Source: a bacterium HR40 (GTDB lineage: Bacteria > Pseudomonadota > Alphaproteobacteria > Geminicoccales > Geminicoccaceae). Taken from it: 64,000 nucleotides of DNA. The stretch's first letter is position 1, and each line of letters opens with the position of its first letter. Position numbers and translations under genes: made by a program. The DNA lies in contig BEIQ01000001.1 of NCBI GenBank assembly GCA_002898275.1, positions 861,899 through 925,898 on the forward strand, read 5' to 3'. Under the pieces are notes generated by a model. The model was not told the origin of the DNA and ran no database searches. It saw only the letters and a list, made by a program, of their open reading frames with translations. Below are positions 54,300-63,598 of the stretch, in pieces.

Positions 54300-55009
54300 G
54301 CCTGTCCTCCCTCGGCCAGGCTTCGGAGCGACCGCTCGGCGAGATGGCCGTCCGCGAGAGCATAGATCCGGTCGCAGCGGCGGGCGAGCTCGAGATTGTG
54401 GGTCGCCACCAGCGCCGCCGCACCCCGCTCGCGGACGACCCGCAGCATGAGGGCGAAGACCTCTTCGGCGGTATGGGGATCGAGATTGCCGGTGGGCTCG
54501 TCGGCCAGCACCAGATGCGGACCGTTGGCAAGCGCTCGGGCAATGGCCACCCGCTGTTGCTCCCCGCCTGACAGACGACCGGGACGATGGCGCAGCCGGT
54601 CGGCAAGACCGAGGCCCGCGAGCAGTTCCCGCGCCCGCGCCCGCGCCACACCCGGGGGGCAGCCGCGCAGCAGCTGGGGCATCATGACGTTCTCTTCCGC
54701 CGAGAAATCGGCGAGGAGATGGTGGAACTGGTAGACGAAGCCGATGGTCTCGCGGCGGATGCGGGTCCGCTCGCGATCTGCGAGCGCCCCGCACGCCCGT
54801 CCCGAGATCACCACTTCGCCGGCGGTGGGCGGCTCGAGCAGCCCGGCAATATGCAACAGCGTCGACTTCCCGGATCCCGAGGGCCCGACCAGGGCCACGA
54901 ACTCCCCCGCAGCGAGCCGGAGATCGACCCCCTTGAGCACCTCGAGCACGGTATCGCCCTGGCGGAAACTGCGGCGGATCGCCTTGAGCTCGAGGACAAG
55001 CTCATTCAT
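54296..55009 (-). CDS. lolD: Lipoprotein-releasing ABC transporter ATPase
   Basis: 237 residues. Walker A GPSGSGKSTLLHIAGLLE, Q-loop IGFVYQFHHLLADFSAEENV (the LolD-specific FQ...LLPDFSALENV pattern), signature LSGGEQQRVAIARALAN, Walker B LVLADEPTGNLD and VATHNLELARRCDR. Energises release of outer-membrane lipoproteins from the inner membrane. ATG 55009 overlaps lolC by 8 bases; stop overlaps the VOC gene start. Confidence 0.95.
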   Translation of the reverse strand: MNELVLELKAIRRSFRQGDTVLEVLKGVDLRLAAGEFVALVGPSGSGKSTLLHIAGLLEPPTAGEVVISGRACGALADRERTRIRRETIGFVYQFHHLLADFSAEENVMMPQLLRGCPPGVARARARELLAGLGLADRLRHRPGRLSGGEQQRVAIARALANGPHLVLADEPTGNLDPHTAEEVFALMLRVVRERGAAALVATHNLELARRCDRIYALADGHLAERSLRSLAEGGQA

Positions 55010-56246
55010 GGCGCAGGGCCTCGACGGGATCCGTCCGCGCCGCCCGCCAAGCGGGATAGAGCGTGGCGAGGAAGGAGAGCGCGAGCGCCATCGCCACCAC
55101 TTGCACGACGTCGCCGGGCAACACTTTCGCTGGCAGCCGCGAGAGGAAGCGGATTTCCGCGCTCCACAGCTCGAAACCGGTAAGTCCCTCGAGCCATAGG
55201 CGGATGGTATCGATGTTGAGAGCAAAGGTGAGGCCGAGGGCGAATCCGACGAACGTCCCGATCGTTCCTATGGTCGCGCCCGCCAGGAAAAAGATTCGCA
55301 CGATCGCCGCTCGGGTCGCACCCATGGTGCGCAGGATCGCTATATCTCGCGTCTTGCTGCGCACCAGCATAGTGAGTCCCGTGATGATGTTGAACGCGGC
55401 AACGAGCACGATCAAAGTCAGGATGAGAAACATCACATTGCGCTCGACTTCGAGTGCGGCGAAGAAGTGCGAATTGAGCTGTTTCCAGTCGACCAGTCGC
55501 GCCTCGGGTGAAAGCCATCGCTCGATGTCCGCCCGAAAGCGTTCGACCTGTTCGGGATCCGCGACCATGATTTCGATCGCGTTCACCCGTCCGGGAAGCT
55601 GGAAATAGACCTGAGCGTCGGCGAGCGGCAGGTAGACGAAGCCATTGTCGTACTCGTACATGCCGACTTCGAAGATCGCCGCCACCCGGTAGGAGGCGGT
55701 ACGCGGCACGGTGCCGAGCGCCGTGGCGACCCCTTGCGGCGAGATCAGGGTGATGCGATCGCCCACCGACAGTCCCATGCGACTGGCCATGCGGCTGCCG
55801 ATCGCGGCCGTTCCGGTATCGGCGAGAGCGGCGAGCGAGCCGGCGACGAGGTGATCGCGGAGCAGCGCCTGCGGTGCCAGATCCTCGGGCCGGAGGCCGC
55901 GCACGATCGCCCCCGAGGCGATGCCATGGGCCGATGCCAACACCTGGCCTTCGACATAGGGTGTGACCGAGACGACACCCTCGACTCGGCGGATCCGCTC
56001 CGCGAGCGCCTCGAAATCGGCAATGCCATCCGGCCCGGTCACCACCGTGGCATGGCCGTTGAAACCAAGCACGCGGCCCAGTAACTCCACCCGGAAGCCG
56101 TTCATCACCGCCATGACCACGATGAGAGTGCCGACCCCGAGAGCGATGCCGAGAAGGGCAAAGGCGGCGACGAAAGAGATGAAGCCCTCCTGCCTGGTCG
56201 GCCGGAGATAGCGCCAGGCGACGAGGCGCTCCGCGCGGGTGAACAT
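55002..56246 (-). CDS. lolC: Lipoprotein-releasing system transmembrane protein (LolC/E type)
   Basis: 414 residues, one N-terminal and three C-terminal membrane helices around a large periplasmic MacB-like domain. Landmarks: WRYLRPTRQEGFISFVAAFA, VVMAVMNGFRVELLGRVLGF, IVRGLRPEDL, GTVPRTASYRVAAIFEVGMY, NIITGLTMLVRSKTRDIAIL with RTMGATRAAIVRIFFLAG, and YPAWRAARTDPVEALRHE. Single LolC/E subunit as usual in alphaproteobacteria (LolF-like homodimer possible). Stop/start overlap TGATG with proS. Confidence 0.94.
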   Translation of the reverse strand: MFTRAERLVAWRYLRPTRQEGFISFVAAFALLGIALGVGTLIVVMAVMNGFRVELLGRVLGFNGHATVVTGPDGIADFEALAERIRRVEGVVSVTPYVEGQVLASAHGIASGAIVRGLRPEDLAPQALLRDHLVAGSLAALADTGTAAIGSRMASRMGLSVGDRITLISPQGVATALGTVPRTASYRVAAIFEVGMYEYDNGFVYLPLADAQVYFQLPGRVNAIEIMVADPEQVERFRADIERWLSPEARLVDWKQLNSHFFAALEVERNVMFLILTLIVLVAAFNIITGLTMLVRSKTRDIAILRTMGATRAAIVRIFFLAGATIGTIGTFVGFALGLTFALNIDTIRLWLEGLTGFELWSAEIRFLSRLPAKVLPGDVVQVVAMALALSFLATLYPAWRAARTDPVEALRHE

Positions 56247-57535
56247 CAGCCCGTCAGGCGCGCGAGAGCCGATTCGGGCGAGAGCTCCTGGCGTTCGGCT
56301 GTCGCCCGCGACCGCAGTTCGACCAGCCCGACTCGCGCACCCCTCGGCCCCACCACGAGCTGCCAAGGCAGACCGATCAAATCCATGGTCGCGAACTTGC
56401 TGCCAGCTCGCTCTTCGGTATCGTCGTAGAGGGTCTCGACCCCAGCGGCGCGCAACTTCGCATAGAGGTCGTCCGCCAGTCGACTGCACTCCGCCTCGTC
56501 GGGGCGCAGATTGACCAGCCCGACTCGGAAGGGCGCGACGGCCTCCGGCCAGACGATGCCGCGCTCGTCGTGGAATGCTTCGATCAAGGCGCCCACCAGC
56601 CGGGACACGCCGATCCCATAGGAGCCCATCTCGACCGGGACCTCTCGCCCGTCGGGACCGGTGACGGTCGCCCCCATGGGCTTGGAGTACTTGGTGCCGA
56701 AATAGAAGATGTGGCCGACCTCGATACCCCGGCCGGTCCGCAGCCGCTCTGGCGGCACCGGACAGCGGGCCGGGTCGTGCTTCTCGTCGGTCGCGGCATA
56801 GAGGTTCGTCAGCTGTTCGACGTCGATCTCGCCGGAGCCCAGATCGAGCTCCTCGAAGGCGGCATCGTAGTAGACCTGGCTCTCACCGGTGGACGCGAGG
56901 ATCTGGAACTCGTGGCTCATGTTGCCGCCGATCGGGCCACTCTCGGCCTGCATCGGGATGGCAGTGAGCCCCATGCGGCGGAACGTGCGCAGATAGGCGA
57001 CGAACATGTTCTCGTAAGAGCGCTTGGCGCCAGCGTAATCATAGTCGAAACTGTAGGCGTCCTTCATGAGGAACTCGCGCCCGCGCATCACGCCGAAGCG
57101 CGGCCGCACTTCGTCGCGGAACTTCCACTGGATATGGTAGAGGTTGAGGGGTAGCTGCCGGTAGCTCCTCACGTGGCGGCGGAAAATATCGGTGACGTTC
57201 TCCTCGTTGGTCGGCCCGTAGAGCATCTCTCGGTCGTGCCGGTCGCGGACGCGCAACATTTCCTTGCCGTAATCGTCATAACGGCCGCTCTCGCGCCACA
57301 GATCGGCAGGCTGGATCGTCGGCATGAGGATCTCCAGCGCCCCGGCGCGATCCATCTCCTCGCGCACGATCTGCTCGACTTTCTTGAGCACCCGGAAGCC
57401 CAGCGGCAGCCAATTGTAGATACCGGCAGCGAGCTGCTGGATCATGCCGGCTCGCAACATCAGCCGGTGCGAGACGATCTCCGCCTCGGCCGGATCTTCT
57501 TTGAGGACAGGCAGGAAATAGCGCGAAAGTCGCAT
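56246..57535 (-). CDS. proS: Prolyl-tRNA synthetase (short alphaproteobacterial form)
   Basis: 429 residues from ATG 57535, lacking the about 180-residue editing insertion of the E. coli type. Class II motifs: [19 protein letters not shown] (motif 1 region), [20 protein letters not shown] (motif 2), [19 protein letters not shown] (motif 3), and a C-terminal anticodon-binding domain ([20 protein letters not shown]). Charges tRNA-Pro; Ala mischarging must be corrected in trans. Upstream neighbour is the UDP-sugar dehydrogenase (93 bp). Confidence 0.97.
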   Translation of the reverse strand: MRLSRYFLPVLKEDPAEAEIVSHRLMLRAGMIQQLAAGIYNWLPLGFRVLKKVEQIVREEMDRAGALEILMPTIQPADLWRESGRYDDYGKEMLRVRDRHDREMLYGPTNEENVTDIFRRHVRSYRQLPLNLYHIQWKFRDEVRPRFGVMRGREFLMKDAYSFDYDYAGAKRSYENMFVAYLRTFRRMGLTAIPMQAESGPIGGNMSHEFQILASTGESQVYYDAAFEELDLGSGEIDVEQLTNLYAATDEKHDPARCPVPPERLRTGRGIEVGHIFYFGTKYSKPMGATVTGPDGREVPVEMGSYGIGVSRLVGALIEAFHDERGIVWPEAVAPFRVGLVNLRPDEAECSRLADDLYAKLRAAGVETLYDDTEERAGSKFATMDLIGLPWQLVVGPRGARVGLVELRSRATAERQELSPESALARLTG

Positions 57536-57628
57536 GACGTGGCTCGCCCGGGGTTGTCCGCCCATCGCGCCGGCAATCTAGGGGGCACCGGTGGTGCGGG
57601 CAATCGGGGCCCTCGGCCGCAGAGGCCG

Positions 57629-58909
57629 CTAGAGGCTCCAATAGAGACGGCCGGCCGGTATGTCTTCGGGCTCCAACATCGACTTGACGTCGACGAATAC
57701 GCCGTTGGGCGCCAGCATCTCGCCGAGCCTCTGCGGCAGAAGCGGCCGGTAGGCGGCATGGGCCACCGCCCAGACGAGCCCATCGAGGTTCGAGAAGGCC
57801 TCGAGCGCCGACAATCGGATCGCCGCGATTCGCTCGGCCTCTGCCGGATCGGCGAGCGGATCGTGGACGAGGGGCGCGATTCCGAAGCTTGCGAGCTCGC
57901 GCACCATGTCCACCACCCGGCTGTTGCGGATGTCGGGGACGTTTTCCTTGAAGGCGAGGCCGAGGATGCCGACCCGCGCTTGGCGCACCGGTATGTCGCG
58001 CGCGATCAGGAGCTTCACGAGCTTCTGGGCGAGGAAGACGCCCATGCCGTCGTTGATGCGCCGACCGGCGAGGATGACTTCCGGGTGGTAGCCGAGGCTC
58101 TCGGCTCGCGAGGTGAGGTAATAGGGGTCGACCCCGATGCAGTGGCCGCCGACGAGGCCGGGGGTGAAGCGCAGGAAATTCCACTTGGTCCCCGCCGCCT
58201 GGAGCACCTCCTTGGTGCGGATGCCGAGCCGGTCGCAGATGAGGGCGATCTCGTTGACGAGCGCGATGTTGAGATCGCGCTGAGTGTTCTCGATCACCTT
58301 GGCGGCTTCGGCCACCTCGATCGAGCTCGCCTCGAACAGTCCTGCCCGGACCACCGGGCCGTAGGCATGGCGGAGCCGGGCGAGGGTCGCCGGGCTGTCG
58401 CCGGCGATGACTTTGACGATGGTCTCGAGCCGGTGCTCGCGGTCGCCGGGATTGATCCGCTCGGGCGAATAGCCGACCCCGAAGTCCTGACCAGCCCGGA
58501 GTCCCGAGCAGGCCTCGAGAAGAGGCACGCAGACCTCGCGCGTGGCCCCGGGGAACACCGTCGATTCGAACACCACCACCGCCCCGGGCGCGAGCGCCTG
58601 GCCGACGGTGCGGCAAGCGGCACACAGCGGTCGCAGATCGGGCTGGCGATTGCCGTCGATCGGGGTGGGCACCGTGACGACGAGGAAGCTCCGGCCCGCG
58701 AGAGCCTGGGGATCGGTGGAAAAGCGCAGGCCGGGAAGGCGCAGGTCCGCCGCCTCGACCTCGCCGGTACGATCGAAGCCGGCCTCGAGCTCGGCGATCC
58801 GCCGGGCGTCGATGTCGAAGCCGAGGACATCGCCGTGGGCGCGGGCGAAGCCCACCGCCACGGGCAACCCGACATAGCCAAGACCGATGACGGCAAAACG
58901 CTCGCCCAT
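57629..58909 (-). CDS. Nucleotide-sugar dehydrogenase (TviB/WbpA-like)
   Basis: 426 residues. Oxidises the C6 of a UDP-N-acetylhexosamine to the uronate with NAD. Cofactor motif VIGLGYVGLPVAVGFARAHG, VPTPIDGNRQPDLRPL, ESTVFPGATREVCVPLLE, SPERINPGDREH, catalytic Lys and Asn in TKWNFLRF and Cys in GLVGGHCIGVDPYYLT, and GLAFKENVPDIRNSRVVDMV. The INPGDREH/GGHCIGVDPYY pattern favours the UDP-GlcNAc/GalNAc group over UDP-glucose. ATG 58909 with GGAGGCGGGAAGG upstream. No surface-polysaccharide cluster adjoins. Confidence 0.92.
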   Translation of the reverse strand: MGERFAVIGLGYVGLPVAVGFARAHGDVLGFDIDARRIAELEAGFDRTGEVEAADLRLPGLRFSTDPQALAGRSFLVVTVPTPIDGNRQPDLRPLCAACRTVGQALAPGAVVVFESTVFPGATREVCVPLLEACSGLRAGQDFGVGYSPERINPGDREHRLETIVKVIAGDSPATLARLRHAYGPVVRAGLFEASSIEVAEAAKVIENTQRDLNIALVNEIALICDRLGIRTKEVLQAAGTKWNFLRFTPGLVGGHCIGVDPYYLTSRAESLGYHPEVILAGRRINDGMGVFLAQKLVKLLIARDIPVRQARVGILGLAFKENVPDIRNSRVVDMVRELASFGIAPLVHDPLADPAEAERIAAIRLSALEAFSNLDGLVWAVAHAAYRPLLPQRLGEMLAPNGVFVDVKSMLEPEDIPAGRLYWSL

Positions 58910-59123
58910 CGCCTTCCCGCCTCCGCGACGCGCACCGTGCCGCCAGTCGACCCCTTTTCGCCCGACGCGGCAAGCGCCCCCGCGGGATGGGGAAGATTCT
59001 GTCAGTGTACCCGACAGGGCAGCCGTGCTGCCCGCAGGAGAACCGACGGGAAGGAGAAAAGAGTCCGACGGACCTCTACCGCCCGCGAGAGCTTTCGCCA
59101 GCGGATCGCCAGTGGCGACGCGC

Positions 59124-59768
59124 TCAGCCAGAGAGCGGCAAGCTGCCCGCGGCGGAATCCTCGACACCCACGAGCTCCGAGTGGGACAGCACGATCATGC
59201 GGCATCCCTTGGCCAAGCGGGCGCGGTAGTCGGCGGGATCGAGGGCTCCGACCTCGACCCGGCAGAGGATGTCCCCCAAGCCGCAGACGAAGAGGATCCA
59301 GAGCTGGCGAAGGTAGAGCTGGCTGCCCTGGGCGGTCACATGCTGGCTCAGTCGATCGATGGCGATGGGCTGCAAGGCCTCCCGCGCCCGGCCGAACGCC
59401 TTTTCGAGCAGCGGTCGGTCCGGCCCGAAGAGAGGCTGGTTAATCACCTGCTCCGGGCTCGGCGAGGGGTGGAGATCGAAAAGGCGTAGGAGCGGGTCGG
59501 AAACCGCCAAAACCTCGAGCCGCTCGTCGAGCAAGGCCACCGCCACCGGCGACAGCCGGACGAGGGTGATCAGGGTTCGCCGGCCCTCGCCGGTGATCGC
59601 CTCCACGGCCTGCTGGATGCGGCGTCGTTCGCCCACCGTCGGCACCTGTTTGCCCGCTTCCCAGCGGGAGAGCGTGGCCTGGCTCACCTGGAGCAAGGCT
59701 GCCGCCTGCTTCTGCGTCAATCCTCGGACGCGTCGAAAGCGTGCAATGTAATTCGCCCAGCTCTGCAT
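59124..59768 (-). CDS. XRE-family regulator with C-terminal PAS-like sensor domain
   Basis: 214 residues. An N-terminal HTH_XRE domain (RRVRGLTQKQAAALLQVSQA, TLSRWEAGKQVPTVGERRRI) is followed by a PAS-like domain starting about residue 68 (SPVAVALLDERLEVLAVSDP, LLRLFDLHPSPSPEQVINQ). The C-terminal domain has a Cys pair (CGLGDILCR) that might sense redox or metal. It is divergent from the GGDEF-EAL gene with 390 bp between them. Signal unknown. Confidence 0.82.
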   Translation of the reverse strand: MQSWANYIARFRRVRGLTQKQAAALLQVSQATLSRWEAGKQVPTVGERRRIQQAVEAITGEGRRTLITLVRLSPVAVALLDERLEVLAVSDPLLRLFDLHPSPSPEQVINQPLFGPDRPLLEKAFGRAREALQPIAIDRLSQHVTAQGSQLYLRQLWILFVCGLGDILCRVEVGALDPADYRARLAKGCRMIVLSHSELVGVEDSAAGSLPLSG

Positions 59769-60158
59769 CGCCTATTGGATTGGCGCACCGTGGCGCCCCC
59801 GCTTGCACTTCGCCGTGGCAGGTGCCAGCCGACAGAGCCGCCCCTCCGTGGCCGATGATCCGTGCCTCGCGTCTGCTGTCGGGAACAGCAGACGGTCCTC
59901 GCTTCGCGGAACGCGTGTCGCCGTCGCCATACGGTCCAGCGCTCCCGCAGCGGCCCCGAGATCCGCCAAGGAGCCAGGAGACGGCAAGGGGTCGGCAGGT
60001 CGGGGCGCCGACAGGTGCCGTTCTTATACGTATCGATCCGCATAAAACGTTCGCCTCGGAGTTCAGTTCTCGGGCCGCTTGACAGCACGTTAATTGCTAT
60101 GGGGCGATGTCAAGGCCCGCGTGCCGCCACCGTCGCGGCAGAGTGGGGAAGAACGAGT
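59769..60158. other. Divergent regulatory region between XRE/PAS and GGDEF-EAL genes
   Basis: 390 bp. The right half, 60020-60110, is the least GC-rich stretch here: it contains ATACGTAT (palindrome), CATAAAACG, a perfect TTGACA at 60079-60084 and TTAATTGCTATGG. No -10 box at proper spacing to the TTGACA was found, so the promoter is not fixed. On the minus strand the same region holds TATAAG, possibly for the regulator. No gene supported. Confidence 0.4.
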
Positions 60159-62069
60159 ATGGCCAATTCAGCGGAGTCGGGGCAAAGCTTGCGCTCGCGG
60201 CCGGCCCGAGAGCTCGAGACCCAGCTCGAGGAGCTGGCTGCGGAGCCGCTCGCGCCGGCTGTCGCCCGTGCCGTCGAACAAGCGATCGCCAGCGTGCACG
60301 CCGAGATCCACCGTGACGTCGAGCGGCGTGCCGAGTCCGTCGGCCTGCTCGCCGATCGCAGCCGGGCGGCGCGCATGGCAGAGGCCCATGCTTGCCACTC
60401 CTACCGGGCGTTGCTCGGGAGCGGTGCCGACGCGACCACGGTCACCAGCCGCGAGGCGGGAGCCCTGCACTTCCATCGCGGCATCGATCTCGAGAGCATG
60501 ATCGCGGCGTTCGGCCTCCTCCTGATCCGCACCCTCCGGCAGGCCCTGTCGGCGATCCCCGCTTCTTCCCACGAAGCCGCGGCGGGGTCGTTGGTAGCAC
60601 GCGGTATCCACGAGATCCTGCGCTTTTCCGCCGGCTATGTCGCGGCCATGCGCGAGGAGCAGCGGGAGATCACCGAGCAATTGCGGGATCTCGCGTTCCG
60701 CGATCCGCTCACCGGGCTCGCCAACCGGCGCCTGTTCGAGGAACACCTCCTGCTCGCTCTCAAGAGCGCCCGCCGCCAGGGTCATCGCGTCGGGCTGCTG
60801 CGCCTCGATGTGGACCATTTCAAGAGCCTCAACGACTCCTACGGGCACGAAGCGGGCGATCTCGTGCTGGTGGAATTTGCTCGCCGTCTGCGCGGGTGCG
60901 TGCGCGAATCGGACCTCGCGGCGCGCGTCGGCGGCGACGAGTTCGCCGTTCTCCTCCCGGCTGTCGGAACGGCGGACGAGCTGGCGCGGATCGCCGATCG
61001 GATCATCCGGGCGACCCGCGTCCCCGTTCCCTGGCGCGGTGGCGTCCTCGAGTTCGGAGTGAGTGCGGGTGGTACCATGTCCAACGGCGACGTCGATGCC
61101 GACGTGCTCCTCCGCGCTGCCGACCGCGCGCTCTATCGCGTCAAGTCTGGCGAACGCGGCCGCTACGCTTTCCGCCGGGCCGATCCCGAACACAACCGAC
61201 CGAGCGATCTGCTCTCCGACTTCGCCCGCGCCCTCGATGGCGGCCAGATCGAGTTCCACTACCAGCCACAGGTCGCCCTCGCCACCGGCGCGGTGATCGG
61301 CATCGAGGCCTTGCTGCGCTTCCGCTCGCCGCCCTTGTCGCAGATCCGACCGGACGTGGTGTTGCGCAGCGTTCAGGCTTCCCGCCTCCTCGGCCGGTTC
61401 ACGGCCTACAGCTGTCAGCGGATCGCCGACGACATGCACGTCCTCGCCGCCTCGACGCCATTTCGCGGGATCGTCGCGATCAATCTCTCTCAGGCCCAGA
61501 TCCACAGCGGCGGAGCGTTGCGGGACGTCCTGCGGCTGCGCCGTCAGTTGCAGAAGCTCGGCATGGCCCTCGAAGTCGAGGTGACCGAAGACGTGTTCGG
61601 AGGAACGGACGTTTCGGTCATCGCCCACACCATCCGTCGGATCCGGAACGGCGGCATCCACCTCGCTCTCGACGATTTCGGCACGGGTTACGCCTCCCTG
61701 TCGCACCTGCGGATCGTCCCCGTCAACCGGCTCAAGATCGACCGCCAGTTCGTGCGCGACATTGGCACCTCGGGCATCGCTCGCAGCATCGTCAAGGCGA
61801 TCCTCGAACTCGCCCGCCAGGCTTCGGCGACCGTGGTGGCGGAAGGGGTCGAGACCGCCGAGCAGGCCACTCTGCTCGAGCGCTATGGCTGTGAAGCTGC
61901 GCAAGGCTTTCTCTTTGCCAAGGCGATGCCGCTCGCGGGCTTGCTCGCCTGGCTCCGGGACTGGCAGGAGAAGGGGGAACGAACATCCTGGCATGTCGCT
62001 GGATACGGCTTCCTGCCGGCTGCGCTGGCAGCGGGCGCGGTATCGCCGTCTACCTCCTCCCCTCTCTGA
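60159..62069 (+). CDS. GGDEF-EAL protein (c-di-GMP cyclase/phosphodiesterase) with helical N-terminal sensor
   Basis: 636 residues. Residues 1-170 form an all-helical cytoplasmic sensor I do not recognise; it is vaguely like the second half of globin-coupled sensors. Then a diguanylate cyclase domain with intact GGDEF (258-262) and an RxxD inhibitory site (Arg249-Asp252). Then a phosphodiesterase domain with EALLR (383-387), INLS, VEVTEDVFGG, LDDFGTGYASL, LKIDRQFV and VAEGVETAEQ; all catalytic metal residues seem present. Both activities are possible. ATG 60159 has GGGGAAG nine bases upstream; ATG 60099 is an alternative. No membrane helix. Confidence 0.93.
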   Translation: MANSAESGQSLRSRPARELETQLEELAAEPLAPAVARAVEQAIASVHAEIHRDVERRAESVGLLADRSRAARMAEAHACHSYRALLGSGADATTVTSREAGALHFHRGIDLESMIAAFGLLLIRTLRQALSAIPASSHEAAAGSLVARGIHEILRFSAGYVAAMREEQREITEQLRDLAFRDPLTGLANRRLFEEHLLLALKSARRQGHRVGLLRLDVDHFKSLNDSYGHEAGDLVLVEFARRLRGCVRESDLAARVGGDEFAVLLPAVGTADELARIADRIIRATRVPVPWRGGVLEFGVSAGGTMSNGDVDADVLLRAADRALYRVKSGERGRYAFRRADPEHNRPSDLLSDFARALDGGQIEFHYQPQVALATGAVIGIEALLRFRSPPLSQIRPDVVLRSVQASRLLGRFTAYSCQRIADDMHVLAASTPFRGIVAINLSQAQIHSGGALRDVLRLRRQLQKLGMALEVEVTEDVFGGTDVSVIAHTIRRIRNGGIHLALDDFGTGYASLSHLRIVPVNRLKIDRQFVRDIGTSGIARSIVKAILELARQASATVVAEGVETAEQATLLERYGCEAAQGFLFAKAMPLAGLLAWLRDWQEKGERTSWHVAGYGFLPAALAAGAVSPSTSSPL

Positions 62070-62168
62070 GGGCGGACGTCGTCGCTGGCCACCGACCTGC
62101 GTCGGCTGGACGACCGACCGGGGCACCGTTAAAGTGAATCTCGACCCCAGGAGGGATGCGCGGCCGGC

Positions 62169-62654
62169 ATGACCGGAATGCCAGCGGATATCCGCGTCCT
62201 TCGCCGGGACGTGGTCCCGGACCGACGACGGACCGCCCATCCGGAGCCGTACGCCGCCGCTCGGCGGGACCGCTATCGGCGAGCTTTCGGCGATCGCTTG
62301 CGATTGTCCGATATCCGGGTCCACCTCGCCCGGCTCGAGCCCGGTGCCGCGACCTCGCAGCGCCCCTGGCATATGCGAGAGGGCGAGCTCGTGATGGTGC
62401 TCGAGAACGAGGCGGGGCGCGTGTGCGACGAGAGCGAGACGGCGATGCCTGCCGGCAGGGGCATCGGCTTCTTGCGCGAGGGGGTCGCGAACGCGCACCG
62501 GCTCGTCCATCGCGGCGAGGTCGCGGCTCTCGTGCGCGAGGTCGCAACGCGACGCCCCGACATCGACGAGGTCCCCTATCCCGACATCGGTCTCCGCTGT
62601 CGGCCAGGGCGGAGGTTCGTCCCCCGCGACGGCACACCCTGGGAGAGGCCGTGA
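62169..62654 (+). CDS. Cupin-domain protein
   Basis: 161 residues. Small single-domain cupin: DRLRLSDIRVHLARLEPGAA, then WHMREGELVMVLENEAG and AMPAGRGIGFLREGVANAHR; the metal-ligand pattern is partial (one His and Glu in the first motif, His in the second). Similar proteins with a C-terminal YPDIGL stretch are widespread and of unknown function. AGGAGGG lies 13 bases before ATG 62169, rather far. Its stop overlaps the transpeptidase start by 4 bases. Confidence 0.8.
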   Translation: MTGMPADIRVLRRDVVPDRRRTAHPEPYAAARRDRYRRAFGDRLRLSDIRVHLARLEPGAATSQRPWHMREGELVMVLENEAGRVCDESETAMPAGRGIGFLREGVANAHRLVHRGEVAALVREVATRRPDIDEVPYPDIGLRCRPGRRFVPRDGTPWERP

Positions 62655-63598
62655 ACGGAACGTCGCTGCCGCGCCGGTCGGTCCTCGCCGGCATGGCCGC
62701 CATGGTCACCGGTTTGCCAGGCTGCTCGGTGCTTTCACCCCCGCGGAACGAGGGGCCGGCCTCGGTCGTCCCGGCCGATGCGGCCTTCGCCGTCTACCGG
62801 GCGCGGCACGAGGATACGTTGATCGAGCTCGCCCGCCTCTTCCGCCTCGGTTACGTCGAGCTGCAAGCGGCCAATCCCGGGGTCGATCCGTGGCTCCCCC
62901 GAGAAGGCACGGCGATCCGGGTGCCGACCCGCCATCTGCCGCCGGAGGCTCCGCGCCGCGGGCTCGTCGTCAATGTCGGAGACATGCGGGCGTGGTACTA
63001 TGACAAAGATGGCAAGAGCGTGCGCAGTTGGCCGATCGGTATCGGTCGCGAGGGCCACGACACCCCGCTCGGCACCACGCGCATCGTGAAAAAGCAAGAG
63101 CTCCCGACCTGGTATCCTCCCCCGTCGGTCCGGCGCGAACGGCCGGAGCTGCCGAGGGCCGTGCCACCGGGTCCCGACAATCCCCTCGGCAGCCACGCCC
63201 TCTACCTCGGCTGGCCCGCCTATCTGGTGCACGGCACCAACATCCCGTGGAGCGTCGGCCGGCGGCAGAGCAACGGCTGCATCCGCCTGTATCCGGAGGA
63301 TATCGTCGAACTCTATGCCCTCGTGGACGTCGGTACGCCGGTGACCGTCGTCGACCAGCCGGTGAAAGTGGCGTGGCTGTCCGGGCGGCTGTGGGTCGAA
63401 GCGCATCCGACGCGCGACCAAGCCGACGAACTCGAACAGCGGGGCAGCTTCACCCCGGTCGACGACCGCGCCGCTCTCGCCCGCGTGCTGCGCATGGCTG
63501 GCAAGCATCGCGAACGAGTCGACCTGGCGGCGGTGGAGCGGATCCTCGCGGAGCGGCGCGGCTGGGCGGAAGCCGTCACCCCGCCCGTTGCGACCTGA
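62651..63598 (+). CDS. L,D-transpeptidase (YkuD domain), LysM-containing lipoprotein-like
   Basis: 315 residues from GTG 62651. Twin-arginine-like N-terminus (PRRSVLAGMAAMVTG) and a possible lipobox Cys25 (LPGC) indicate export. Residues about 47-97 form a LysM peptidoglycan-binding repeat (HEDTLIELARLFRLGYVELQ). The YkuD domain has WPIGIGREGHDTPLGTTRIV, HGTN with His194, and SNGCIRL with catalytic Cys210. Family members crosslink peptidoglycan 3-3 or attach lipoproteins. Coupled to the cupin gene. Confidence 0.92.
   Translation: MNGTSLPRRSVLAGMAAMVTGLPGCSVLSPPRNEGPASVVPADAAFAVYRARHEDTLIELARLFRLGYVELQAANPGVDPWLPREGTAIRVPTRHLPPEAPRRGLVVNVGDMRAWYYDKDGKSVRSWPIGIGREGHDTPLGTTRIVKKQELPTWYPPPSVRRERPELPRAVPPGPDNPLGSHALYLGWPAYLVHGTNIPWSVGRRQSNGCIRLYPEDIVELYALVDVGTPVTVVDQPVKVAWLSGRLWVEAHPTRDQADELEQRGSFTPVDDRAALARVLRMAGKHRERVDLAAVERILAERRGWAEAVTPPVAT

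Noticed and set aside
60079-60107. TTGACA promoter for the GGDEF-EAL gene
   Set aside because: The -35 is perfect but no acceptable -10 lies 16-18 bases downstream, so no promoter is called.
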